A stretch of 17,758 nucleotides of DNA. Origin: Nitriliruptor sp040882055 (GTDB lineage Bacteria; Actinomycetota; Nitriliruptoria; Nitriliruptorales; Nitriliruptoraceae). The stretch spans positions 1-17,758 of the forward strand of contig JBBECA010000067.1 in NCBI GenBank assembly GCA_040882055.1, given 5' to 3'. The notes under the pieces were generated by a model. That model was not told the DNA's origin. It did not search any database and worked only from the letters and a program-made list of their open reading frames with translations. Position 1 is the first letter of the stretch. Each line of letters starts with the position of its first letter. This document shows positions 5,880-13,270 of the stretch, piece by piece. The position numbers were made by a program, and so were the translations under genes.

Positions 5880-6956
5880 GTGCTGTTCGACCAGCTCGAC
5901 CAGCTCGAGGGCCGTTTCCGCGACCTCGAGGCACTGCTCGCCGATCCTGAGGTCACCTCCGACGGGGCGCGCTACAGCGCGCTCGCCAAGCAGCACGCCG
6001 AGCTCGCCGACGTCGTCTCCACCTACGCCCGCTGGCGACAGGCGGGCGACGACCTCGAGGCTGCCCGTGAGATGGCGGGCGAGGCGGAGGGAGAGGACCG
6101 CGCCGAGCTGCGGACCGAGATCGACGAGCTGACCGCCACCCGTGCAAGGCTCGAGGAGGAGCTCAAGCTCCTGCTCGTCCCGAAGGACCCCAACGACGAC
6201 CGTGACGTCATCCTCGAGGTGCGCTCGGCCGCCGGCGGCGACGAGGCCGGCCTCTTCGCGGGCGAGCTGATCGAGATGTACGAGCGCTACGCCCTCGCCC
6301 AAGGGTGGCGCACGCAGACGTTGTCGCGCTCGGAGCAGGGGATCGGCGGCATCAAGGAGGCGGTCGTCGAGGTGACCGGACGCGGGGCGTACGCGCACCT
6401 CAAGCACGAGTCCGGGGTCCACCGGGTCCAGCGTGTCCCCGCCACCGAGTCGCAGGGGCGCATCCACACCTCGACGGCGTCGGTGGCGGTGTTGCCCGCC
6501 GCAGAGGAGGTCGACGTCCGCGTCGATCCGAACGAGCTGCGGATCGACGTCTTCCGGTCGTCGGGTCCGGGTGGCCAGAGCGTGAACACCACCGACTCGG
6601 CCGTGCGCATCACCCACCTGCCGACCGGTCTCGTGGTCAGCTGCCAGGACGAGAAGTCCCAGCACCAGAACCGCGACAAGGCCATGACCATCCTGCGCGC
6701 GCGGCTGCTGCAGGCCGAACAGGAACGTGCCACCAAGGAGCGCTCCGACGCCCGCAAGGGGCAGATCGGCACCGGTGATCGGTCCGAGAAGATCCGGACC
6801 TACAACTTCCCGCAGTCACGGGTCACCGACCACCGCATCAACCTCACCCTCCACGACCTGTCCGGCACGCTCGCTGGCGATCTGGCGCCGATCGTCGATG
6901 CCCTGCGGCGCGCGGAGCGGGAGGCCAAGCTGGCCTCGCTCGACGAGGACGACTGA
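5880..6956 (+). CDS. prfA: Peptide chain release factor 1
   Basis: RF1, 358 residues, the usual length. It recognises UAA and UAG stop codons and triggers peptidyl-tRNA hydrolysis in the ribosome. The N-terminal helical domain (1–110) precedes the stop-codon-reading tripeptide P187-A188-T189 (the PxT type specific to RF1, in the context VPATESQGRIHTS) and the catalytic G231-G232-Q233 loop. The C-terminus has the typical RTYNFPQSRVTDHRI stretch. GTG 5880 follows the DUF1385 stop without a gap, so translation is probably coupled. The stop overlaps the prmC ATG by one base (TGATG). The next gene product is its modifying enzyme, which methylates the Gln of GGQ. Confidence 0.98.
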   Translation: MLFDQLDQLEGRFRDLEALLADPEVTSDGARYSALAKQHAELADVVSTYARWRQAGDDLEAAREMAGEAEGEDRAELRTEIDELTATRARLEEELKLLLVPKDPNDDRDVILEVRSAAGGDEAGLFAGELIEMYERYALAQGWRTQTLSRSEQGIGGIKEAVVEVTGRGAYAHLKHESGVHRVQRVPATESQGRIHTSTASVAVLPAAEEVDVRVDPNELRIDVFRSSGPGGQSVNTTDSAVRITHLPTGLVVSCQDEKSQHQNRDKAMTILRARLLQAEQERATKERSDARKGQIGTGDRSEKIRTYNFPQSRVTDHRINLTLHDLSGTLAGDLAPIVDALRRAEREAKLASLDEDD

Positions 6957-7828
6957 TGGGCCGCCCGGCGGTCGATGATGAGGTGGTGCGACGCGTCGCA
7001 CGCCGTCTCGGTGCGGCCGGGGTGCCGAGCCCCACCACCGATGCGCGGCTGCTCGTCGAGCACGTCGTCGAGGTGTTCGGGTCGGCCGCGGGCTGCGGGG
7101 GCCACCTCCTCGACGGGCTGGTCGATCGACGTGCCGCTCGGGTCCCGCTCCAGCAGGTGATCGGACGCACGTGGTTCCGGACGCTCGAACTGGTCTGTGC
7201 GCCGGGCGTCTTCGTGCCACGGCCCGAGACCGAGATCGTGGCCGGCGAGGCGATCGCGCTGGCGGCCGCGGCGGGACGTGCTCCCCGGGTGGTCGAACCG
7301 TGCACCGGGTCGGGGGCCATCACGTGCGCGCTGGTGGCCGAGGTTCCCGGCGTCGAGGTCGTGGCGAGCGATGTCGATCCGGTCGCCGTCGAGCTCGCTC
7401 GTACCAACCTCGCGCGGACGCTGGCAGGGGAGGCGGATCCGGATGCCCCCGCCCCGGGGGCCCGCGGCAGGGTGGTCCCCGGGGACCTGCTCGACCCGGT
7501 CGACCCCGCGTGGCGCGGCCTGGTCGACGTGCTCGTCGCCAACCCGCCCTACCTGCCCGCGGCCGACCGCGCGTCGTGGTCACCGGAGGTGCGTCACGAC
7601 CCGGAGCCGGCGCTCGTCGGTGGTGCCGACGGGCACGAGGTCGTCGATCGCCTGCTCCACCTCGCCAGCTCGTGGCTCCGTCCAGGAGGCAGCGTCGTCA
7701 TCGAGCTCGATGACCGCCGGGGGGACGATGCGGTCGCGGTCGCGCTGCGCGCCGGCCTCGTGCACCCGCGGCTCGTCCGCGACCTCACCGGCCGGGACCG
7801 AGCGGTGGTCGCCGAGTCGGCGAGGTAG
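6956..7828 (+). CDS. prmC: Release factor glutamine N5-methyltransferase
   Basis: PrmC/HemK, 290 residues. It methylates the GGQ glutamine of release factors using S-adenosylmethionine. An N-terminal helical domain (1–85) for release-factor binding is followed by a Rossmann methyltransferase domain. Motif I reads VVEPCTGSGAI at 112–122; the usual D/E-x-G-T-G-S-G has Pro-Cys before the TGSG. The catalytic N196-P197-P198-Y199 motif, which holds the glutamine side chain, is intact. The ATG at 6956 shares a base with the prfA stop, which fixes the start and implies coupling. The final stretch DLTGRDRAVVAESAR is the typical family end. Confidence 0.97.
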   Translation: MGRPAVDDEVVRRVARRLGAAGVPSPTTDARLLVEHVVEVFGSAAGCGGHLLDGLVDRRAARVPLQQVIGRTWFRTLELVCAPGVFVPRPETEIVAGEAIALAAAAGRAPRVVEPCTGSGAITCALVAEVPGVEVVASDVDPVAVELARTNLARTLAGEADPDAPAPGARGRVVPGDLLDPVDPAWRGLVDVLVANPPYLPAADRASWSPEVRHDPEPALVGGADGHEVVDRLLHLASSWLRPGGSVVIELDDRRGDDAVAVALRAGLVHPRLVRDLTGRDRAVVAESAR

Positions 7829-7876
7829 CGTCGGCGACCCGCGGCGCCGCGCTCGATCGATCTGCGAGGACCCCAC

Positions 7877-8659
7877 GTGGCCGAGATCCTGGACGTCACC
7901 GGCGACGACCACGAGGCTGGCGTCGCCCGCGCCTCCGAGGCGCTCCGCTCGGCGCGCTTGGTGGTGATGCCGACCGACACCGTGTACGGCGTCGCTGCGG
8001 ATGCCTTCGACCCCGCCGCCACCGCACGTATCTTCGACGCCAAGGACCGCTCCCGGACGCACCCGCTCCCGGTGCTGGTGCGCTCGCAGAAGCAACTGCC
8101 GGCCCTCACCCCCCTCGTCAGCGACGTGCTCGATCGGTTGGTCGCTGCGTACTGGCCCGGTCCGCTCACCATCGTGGTGCCGGCACAACCGCAGCTGCGG
8201 TGGGATCTCGGGCGCAACGACGGCACGGTCGCGGTCCGCATGCCGCTCGACGACGTCGCGCTGGCCGTCATCCGGTCGGTCGGACCGTTGGCGGTCACCT
8301 CCGCCAACCGCAGCGGTCGCGAACCCGGACCGACGGCCGCGGATGCCCACGAGCAGCTCGGGGACGCCGTCGACATCTACCTCGACGGTGGCCCCCGGGA
8401 CGGCGGGCTGCCCTCGACCATCGTCGATGTGACGCGCCGCGAACCTCACGTGCTGCGCGAGGGCGTCGTCCCCGCGACCGAGGTCCTCGCCGTGGCGCGG
8501 GGGGAGCTCGACCCGTTCGCGGGGCCGCTCCCCGAGGATCGCCGCGCCGCCGACGGCACGACGGGCGGGCCGGGTGCAGGCTCCGGGGCCGGGGGCAGCG
8601 ACCCGGACGTCGGTCCCGACATCGGGCACCAGGGCGACTCCGGAGACCGTGAGGGGTAG
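7877..8659 (+). CDS. L-threonylcarbamoyladenylate synthase (TsaC/Sua5/YrdC family)
   Basis: A 260-residue YrdC-domain protein. It makes threonylcarbamoyl-AMP from threonine, bicarbonate and ATP, the first step of t6A37 modification of ANN-decoding tRNAs. The YrdC domain spans about 12–208 with PTDTVYG 32–38, K56-x-R58, WPGPLT 93–98, TSANRSG 141–147 and LPSTIVDV 179–186. It ends where short bacterial homologues end, so there is no Sua5 C-terminal domain. A 50-residue Gly/Asp/Pro-rich tail (211–260) of low complexity follows. GTG 7877 is chosen because GAGGA (7866–7870) sits 6 bases upstream. It lies between prmC and glyA, its conserved place in actinobacteria. Confidence 0.95.
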   Translation: MAEILDVTGDDHEAGVARASEALRSARLVVMPTDTVYGVAADAFDPAATARIFDAKDRSRTHPLPVLVRSQKQLPALTPLVSDVLDRLVAAYWPGPLTIVVPAQPQLRWDLGRNDGTVAVRMPLDDVALAVIRSVGPLAVTSANRSGREPGPTAADAHEQLGDAVDIYLDGGPRDGGLPSTIVDVTRREPHVLREGVVPATEVLAVARGELDPFAGPLPEDRRAADGTTGGPGAGSGAGGSDPDVGPDIGHQGDSGDREG

Positions 8660-8699
8660 CCTGGCCGCACCCCTGCTGTCCCGTCCCTGGAGCTCTCGC

Positions 8700-9989
8700 T
8701 TGCCCGGTCCCACCCGCGCCGACACCTACTGGGGCCCCGATTTCGCCGCCCTACAGGCGCTCGATCCCGAGGTCGCCGACGGCCTGCTCACCGAGCTCGA
8801 TCGTCAACGCGGCAAGCTCCAGCTCATCGCCAGCGAGAACTTCGCTTCGCCCGCCGTCATGGCGGCGCAGGGGTCGGTGCTGACCAACAAGTACGCCGAG
8901 GGCTACCCGGGGAAGCGCTACTACGGCGGCTGCGAGGAGGCGGTGGACCCGCTCGAGCAGCTCGCCATCGACCGCGCCAAGCAGCTCTTCGGCGCCGACC
9001 ACGCCAACGTGCAGCCCCACTCGGGCGCCAGCGCCAACATCGCGGCCTACTTCGCCACCGTCGCGCCGGGTGACAAGGTGCTGGCGATGTCGCTGCCGCA
9101 CGGTGGCCACCTCACCCACGGCATGAAGCTCAACTTCTCGGGTCGCTGGTTCGACGTCGCCTCCTACGGCGTCCGCGAGGACACCGAGATCATCGACATG
9201 GACGAGGTCCGCGCCCTCGCCCTCGAACACCGCCCGAAGCTCCTCATCGCCGGCTGGTCCGCCTACCCCCGTCAGCTCGACTTCGAGGCCTTCCGGTCGA
9301 TCGCCGACGAGGTCGGTGCGACGCTGATGTGCGACGCGGCCCACTTCATCGGTCTGGTGGCGGGCGGGGTGCATCCGAGCCCGGTCCCGTGGTGCGACAT
9401 CGTCACCTTCACCACCCACAAGACCCTCCGTGGCCCCCGAGGCGCCATCATCCTGGCGAAGGAGCCGTTCGCGAAGGCGATCGACAAGGCCGTCTTCCCC
9501 GGGACCCAGGGTGGCCCGCTCGAGCACGTGATCGCCGCCAAGGCGGTGGCGCTCAAGGAGGCGATGGACCCGGGGTTCAAGGCGTACAGCCAGCGCATCC
9601 TCGACGACGCGCGGGCGCTCGCCGACGGGCTGACCGAGCGGGGCTACCGCATCACCTCCGGGGGTACCGACACCCACCTGTTCCTGGCCGACGTCACCGC
9701 CAAGGGGCTGACGGGCGCCGACGCCGAAGCCCGCGCGGACGCGGCAGGGATCGTGCTGAACAAGAACGCGATCCCGTTCGACACGCAGCCGCCCGCGGTC
9801 GCTTCCGGTATCCGCGCCGGCACCGCCACGGTCGCCACCCAGGGCATGGGGCCCGACGAGCTGACGGCCGTCGCGGGCCTGATCGACCGGGCGCTGACGG
9901 GCAGCGACGGGGACCGCGACGCCGTCCGCGGCGAGGTGAGCGATCTCGTCGGTCGCTTCCCGGCCTACCCCGACCCGTCCGCGGGCTGA
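8700..9989 (+). CDS. glyA: Serine hydroxymethyltransferase
   Basis: SHMT, 429 residues, the family's usual length. This PLP enzyme interconverts serine + tetrahydrofolate and glycine + 5,10-methylene-tetrahydrofolate, the main entry to one-carbon metabolism. Hallmarks are LIASENFASPAV from about 42, the NKYAEGYPGKRYYGGCE block (63–79), and the PLP lysine K241 in TTHKTLRGPRG. Start TTG 8700 is chosen because GGAG (8689–8692) sits 7 bases upstream and it gives the normal N-terminus. The frame is open back to 8574, but that would overlap the preceding gene by 86 bases and add a Gly-rich, non-family N-terminus. The gene ends one base before the GTG of the next gene. Confidence 0.97.
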   Translation: MPGPTRADTYWGPDFAALQALDPEVADGLLTELDRQRGKLQLIASENFASPAVMAAQGSVLTNKYAEGYPGKRYYGGCEEAVDPLEQLAIDRAKQLFGADHANVQPHSGASANIAAYFATVAPGDKVLAMSLPHGGHLTHGMKLNFSGRWFDVASYGVREDTEIIDMDEVRALALEHRPKLLIAGWSAYPRQLDFEAFRSIADEVGATLMCDAAHFIGLVAGGVHPSPVPWCDIVTFTTHKTLRGPRGAIILAKEPFAKAIDKAVFPGTQGGPLEHVIAAKAVALKEAMDPGFKAYSQRILDDARALADGLTERGYRITSGGTDTHLFLADVTAKGLTGADAEARADAAGIVLNKNAIPFDTQPPAVASGIRAGTATVATQGMGPDELTAVAGLIDRALTGSDGDRDAVRGEVSDLVGRFPAYPDPSAG

Positions 9990-9990
9990 C

Positions 9991-11151
9991 GTGCTCTCCT
10001 ACCTCCTCGTCGCGCTGACCGCCGCCCTCGTCACGGGGTTCGTCACCCCGCTGATCGGCTGGTTCGCGCGCCGGATCGGCGCGGTCGATCGACCCTCGGA
10101 CCCCCGCAAGGTCCACCGCGAGGAGGTGCCGACCCTCGGCGGGTTGGCGATGCTGCTCGGGCTGCTCGCGGCCGTGGGCGTCGCGTGGCTCCTGCCCGGT
10201 TTCGGCGACCTGTTCGCGACCACCTCCGAGCCGATCGCCATCGTCCTCGGCGCCGTCGCCATCGTCGCCATCGGCGTCGCCGACGACCTCTTCGGCCTCC
10301 CGGTGACGGTGAAGCTCGCCGGCCAACTGCTGGCCGCACTTGCCGTGGTGGTCTTCGGTATCCAGCTGGTGCACTTCTGGGTCCCCGGCCTGCAGGTGAT
10401 CGCGCTGTCCTCCGATCTCGGCATGGTGCTCACCGTCGTCGCGTTGGTCGCCATGATCAACGCGGTCAACCTCATCGACGGGCTCGACGGCCTGGCCGCC
10501 GGTGTGGTCGGGATCGCCGCGATCGCGTTCTTCGTCTTCACCGTCCGCAGCACGTCGACGGGGCTCGTCGACTCCATCCCGACGGCGGCGCCGCTCCTCG
10601 CGGCCACCCTCGCTGGCCTCTGCGTCGGTTTCCTGGTGCACAACACCCACCCGGCACGGATCTTCATGGGGGACACGGGCTCGATGCTGCTCGGCCTGCT
10701 CCTGGGCGCCGCAGGTGTCAGCTACGTGGGCCGCACGACGGCGCCGTCCTACGTGGACTTCTACGGGTCGGTGCCGCTGTTCATCCCCGCCCTCGTCCTC
10801 GCGGTGCCGTTCCTCGACAGCGCGTTCGCCATCACCCGACGCATCGTCCGTCGCCAGCCGATCACCGCGGCGGACCGCGGGCACCTGCACCACCTGCTGC
10901 TGGCGTTCGGTCACTCCCACCGCCGTGCCGTGCTCGTCCTCTACTACTGGTCGGCGCTGTTGGCCGTGGCCTCGGTCGGTCCCGCCTTCGTGCGGCTGCC
11001 GACGCTGGCACCCTGGCTGCTCGCTGCGGCCGTCGTGGGGGCGGCGGTCACGGTGGCCGGCACCCGCGCGGACCGCGTCGAGGATGCCGTCGATCTGGTC
11101 CCGGACGAACAGTTGCCCCCGGCGCAGGCGCCTGCCGACGGCCGCCTCTGA
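9991..11151 (+). CDS. wecA: Undecaprenyl-phosphate sugar-1-phosphate transferase, WecA/MraY family
   Basis: A 386-residue polytopic membrane enzyme of the PNPT family, with about 11 hydrophobic segments. It moves a HexNAc-1-phosphate (probably GlcNAc) from a UDP-sugar to a polyprenyl phosphate, starting synthesis of cell-wall glycans; in Mycobacterium the neighbour of atp (Rfe/WecA) starts the arabinogalactan linker. Active-site motifs are D98-D99 (VADDLFG), NLIDGLDGLAAG 160–171 with D163 and D166, IFMGDTGS with D228, and HLHH 298–301. The HLHH loop favours WecA/TagO-type enzymes over MraY. Start GTG 9991 lies one base after the glyA stop, suggesting coupled translation. The gene ends in a hairpin at 11157–11175. 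The sugar specificity is inferred from family and context. Confidence 0.9.
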   Translation: MLSYLLVALTAALVTGFVTPLIGWFARRIGAVDRPSDPRKVHREEVPTLGGLAMLLGLLAAVGVAWLLPGFGDLFATTSEPIAIVLGAVAIVAIGVADDLFGLPVTVKLAGQLLAALAVVVFGIQLVHFWVPGLQVIALSSDLGMVLTVVALVAMINAVNLIDGLDGLAAGVVGIAAIAFFVFTVRSTSTGLVDSIPTAAPLLAATLAGLCVGFLVHNTHPARIFMGDTGSMLLGLLLGAAGVSYVGRTTAPSYVDFYGSVPLFIPALVLAVPFLDSAFAITRRIVRRQPITAADRGHLHHLLLAFGHSHRRAVLVLYYWSALLAVASVGPAFVRLPTLAPWLLAAAVVGAAVTVAGTRADRVEDAVDLVPDEQLPPAQAPADGRL

Positions 11152-11156
11152 TCCGC

Positions 11157-11175
11157 CTGTCCGGGGGCCGGACGG
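11157..11175 (+). terminator. Hairpin after wecA
   Basis: Stem GTCCGG/CCGGAC (11159–11164 with 11168–11173), extended by one G–U and one C–G pair, with loop GGG, begins 5 bases after the wecA stop. There is no U-tract. It separates wecA from the atp operon promoter region. Confidence 0.5.
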
Positions 11176-11208
11176 AGCCGGTCGCGGCTTTGGCGGTGCT
11201 CCCCGCGC

Positions 11209-11236
11209 TTGCTAGCTTCCCGCACGCAGTTAGGGT
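11209..11236 (+). promoter_or_regulatory. Candidate atp operon promoter
   Basis: TTGCTA (11209–11214) and TAGGGT (11231–11236) are 16 bases apart and fit the actinobacterial housekeeping pattern TTGxxx/TAxxxT. An overlapping alternative is TTGGCG (11190–11195) with TAGCTT (11213–11218), 17 bases apart. Either would give a leader of roughly 80–105 bases before the first gene. Called by eye only. Confidence 0.5.
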
Positions 11237-11324
11237 CGTGCCGCGAGTCCGCGACACCACCACCCCGCACGGCAGGCGCCCACCACCACGCGCCGCGGTG
11301 CCTGACGACGACACGGGTCCGTCC

Positions 11325-11621
11325 ATGTCCTTGTACGCCGACACCTCGCGGGGTGATGCACGTCGTTCCGAGGTGCGTCGTGGGGCGTGGAGCGGACTCG
11401 ACCAGTCGTCGGTCATGGGCGTCGAACTCATGGCCGCCACGCTGACCTGGGCCGCCATCGGGTGGCTCGTCGACCGTTGGCTCGGCACCGAACCGTGGTT
11501 CCTGGCGATCGGCGCGCTGCTCGGGAACGCGGCCGGGATCTACCTGATCTGGCTGCGCAGCGGCCGCATGCAGGACGCCGCCGTCGCCGAGCGCGAGACG
11601 CGGGCTTCCGTTGGCGGCTGA
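11325..11621 (+). CDS. AtpZ-like F1Fo ATP synthase accessory protein
   Basis: A 98-residue protein with a polar N-terminus and two transmembrane helices (about 29–49 and 57–77) joined by a loop with DRWLGTEPWF. The second helix carries GALLGNAAGIYLIW, the pattern of the AtpZ/AtpI-type accessory family encoded at the head of atp operons. Such proteins are thought to help ATP synthase assembly or magnesium supply. ATG 11325 is the start. No clear Shine-Dalgarno sequence precedes it, which is unusual next to the strong sites of atpE or atpG; an in-frame GTG at 11298 also lacks one. The gene overlaps the following AtpI gene by 11 bases. It corresponds in position to Rv1303 or SCO5366-type genes. 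Confidence 0.82.
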   Translation: MSLYADTSRGDARRSEVRRGAWSGLDQSSVMGVELMAATLTWAAIGWLVDRWLGTEPWFLAIGALLGNAAGIYLIWLRSGRMQDAAVAERETRASVGG

Positions 11622-12132
11622 CCGGAACAGCGCCGATCACCGGCGCCTGGCGGGGCGAGCGCTGCTGCTGCTCGCGGGCTTGGCCGTGCCGACGGCGGTG
11701 GTCGCGGGCCTCGTGGCCGGCGTCGCCGGGGTCGTCGGTGCGCTCATCGGGCTCGGGTTCGTGGCTCTGCTGTTCGGGGCCGCGTCGCTGTCGCTGGCGT
11801 GGGCGGTCGAGCACGCGCCGTCGATGACGCTGGTCGTCCTCGCGGCAGGTACCTTCACGCGCCTCGCCACCTACGCAGCCGTGCTGGACGCGTTGTCGGA
11901 CGTCACGTGGGTGCACCCGCCGAGCCTCGCGCTCGCGACGGGTGTGGCCACCGCCCTGACCCTCGCAGCCGAGCTGGTGTGGCTCGCACGAACCCCGCAA
12001 CTCTTCCACGTCGACCTCGATGTCGACGCGCCGCGCCCCGCGGCCGTACCGCACGAGACCACCACGAGCTCCGAGCACGTGCCCGCGGGCACGGACCCCG
12101 AGCCCGTTCCAACCGGGAGTCGATCGCTGTGA
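11611..12132 (+). CDS. atpI: ATP synthase protein I
   Basis: A 173-residue protein with four hydrophobic helices (about 16–37, 41–66, 71–95, 104–126) and a polar Asp/Pro/Thr-rich cytoplasmic tail. The layout, position and helix spacing fit ATP synthase I (AtpI), an accessory factor proposed to act in c-ring assembly. Sequence identity in this family is low, so the call leans on context. TTG 11611 is chosen: it lies within the end of the preceding gene (11-base overlap) and begins a polar N-terminus directly before helix 1. The stop overlaps the atpB GTG by four bases (GTGA), an arrangement typical of translational coupling. Confidence 0.8.
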   Translation: MAADRNSADHRRLAGRALLLLAGLAVPTAVVAGLVAGVAGVVGALIGLGFVALLFGAASLSLAWAVEHAPSMTLVVLAAGTFTRLATYAAVLDALSDVTWVHPPSLALATGVATALTLAAELVWLARTPQLFHVDLDVDAPRPAAVPHETTTSSEHVPAGTDPEPVPTGSRSL

Positions 12133-12929
12133 CACCGATCCTCGCAGTCGAGGTGCAGTACGGCGGAGAGTTCGATGGAGCTCTCGACAACATCAACTCG
12201 TTGTTCGAGATGCCCTACATCTGGGACCTCGGCGTCTTCTCGATCAACCGGACCATCCTCATCGCCTGGCTGATGACCGCGATCGCCGCGTTCCTGTTCT
12301 ACCGCGCGTTCCGGTCGCCGACGGTGGTACCGGGCAAGCTGCAGTCCGCCTGCGAGATGGTCATCGACTTCGTCCGCGGCATCGCGGTCGACATCATCGG
12401 CCCCGTCAAGGGCCCGAAGTTCGTGCCGCTGCTGACCACGTTCTTCGTCTTCGTGCTGTTCATGAACCTCGCGAAGCTCACGCCGGGGCTGATGCTCCCC
12501 CCGACCTCGCGTATCGCCTTCCCGCTGTTCCTGGCGCTGACCGCCTGGGTGGTCTACGTCGGGGTGGGCATCAAGGAGCAGGGTTTCGGGCACTACTTCA
12601 AGGAGCTCGCGTTCCCGCCGGGCGTCCCGAAGCCGCTGTACGTCATCCTGACGCCCATCGAGATCGTGTCCGGGCTGATCCTGCGTCCGTTCACCCTGAT
12701 GGTCCGGCTCTTCGCCAACATGGTGGCCGGTCACATCCTGGTGGTCATCACGCTCGTCACCATCCACGTGTTCCTCTACCCGCGGCCCGGCCTCCCGGTC
12801 GGCATCGTGGCGCTCGTCGCCTCGCCGCTGGTCTTCGCGTTCGAGCTGCTGATCATCGCCCTGCAGGCGTACATCTTCACGATGCTGACGGCCGTCTACA
12901 TCAGCTCCTCGGCCGAACCCGGTCACTAG
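12129..12929 (+). CDS. atpB: F1Fo ATP synthase subunit a
   Basis: Subunit a of the membrane Fo motor, 266 residues, which forms the ion half-channels beside the c-ring. The essential stator arginine is R193 in LMVRLFANMVAGH. Other family marks are NLAKLTPGLMLPPTS in the second conserved helix and FELLIIALQAYIFTMLTAVYIS at the C-terminus. There are about six hydrophobic segments. GTG 12129 overlaps the atpI stop (GTGA), with GGGAG 9 bases upstream. The frame remains open to 11799, but that extension overlaps atpI and is Arg-rich and unrelated. A 90-base space with two small hairpins separates it from atpE. Confidence 0.97.
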   Translation: MTPILAVEVQYGGEFDGALDNINSLFEMPYIWDLGVFSINRTILIAWLMTAIAAFLFYRAFRSPTVVPGKLQSACEMVIDFVRGIAVDIIGPVKGPKFVPLLTTFFVFVLFMNLAKLTPGLMLPPTSRIAFPLFLALTAWVVYVGVGIKEQGFGHYFKELAFPPGVPKPLYVILTPIEIVSGLILRPFTLMVRLFANMVAGHILVVITLVTIHVFLYPRPGLPVGIVALVASPLVFAFELLIIALQAYIFTMLTAVYISSSAEPGH

Positions 12930-12945
12930 CGAAACCTCGATGCTT

Positions 12946-12996
12946 CCGCGCACCATCCGGGCGCGCGGGACCCGACGATCCGGCGCCACACGGCGC
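12946..12996 (+). other. Two hairpins between atpB and atpE
   Basis: CCGCGC/GCGCGG (12946–12951 with 12963–12968, 11-base loop) and GCGCC/GGCGC (12983–12987 with 12992–12996, ACAC loop) lie just before the strong AAGGAG ribosome site of atpE. They could mark an mRNA processing or stability point that lifts c-subunit output. The stems are short, so the role is uncertain. Confidence 0.3.
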
Positions 12997-13019
12997 TCAG
13001 GCACTTCAAGGAGAACCCA

Positions 13020-13262
13020 ATGGACATGGTCTTCCTCGCGCAGGCCGCGGAAGCCACGCAGTCGAACCTCGGTAACGGGCTCGTGTTCGGCCTGGCGACG
13101 CTGGGCCCGGGCATCGGCCTCGGCATCCTGATCGGGAAGGCCATCGAGTCGATGGCCCGTCAGCCCGAAGCGGCCGGCATGGTCCGCACCACGATGTTCA
13201 TCGGCATCGCCGTCGTCGAGGCCCTGGCACTGCTGGGCTTCGTCCTCGCCTTCGCCATCTAG
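13020..13262 (+). CDS. atpE: F1Fo ATP synthase subunit c
   Basis: Subunit c, 80 residues: a hairpin of two transmembrane helices that assembles into the rotating ring. Helix 1 contains a Gly-rich run (GPGIGLGILIG, 29–39), the polar loop has R47-Q48-P49, and helix 2 carries the ion-carrying carboxylate E67 in AVVEALALLGF. Compared with sodium-type c-subunits (Gln in helix 1 and E-S-T in helix 2), positions are Leu and E-A-L, so proton coupling is predicted. ATG 13020 follows a near-ideal AAGGAG at 6 bases spacing, consistent with the high copy number needed. The stop overlaps the ribosome site of atpF. Confidence 0.98.
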   Translation: MDMVFLAQAAEATQSNLGNGLVFGLATLGPGIGLGILIGKAIESMARQPEAAGMVRTTMFIGIAVVEALALLGFVLAFAI

Positions 13263-13270
13263 GAGCCAGC

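Noticed and set aside
7840..7851. 12-base palindrome CGCGGCGCCGCG between prmC and the Sua5-family gene
   Set aside because: A G/C-only palindrome of this length is unremarkable in such G+C-rich DNA and has no positioned partner element.
8574..8699. Upstream start for glyA
   Set aside because: It would overlap the preceding gene by 86 bases. TTG 8700 has a good ribosome site and yields the normal family N-terminus.
11799..12128. Upstream extension of atpB
   Set aside because: It overlaps atpI and encodes an Arg-rich stretch unlike any subunit a. The GTGA overlap at 12129 is the natural start.
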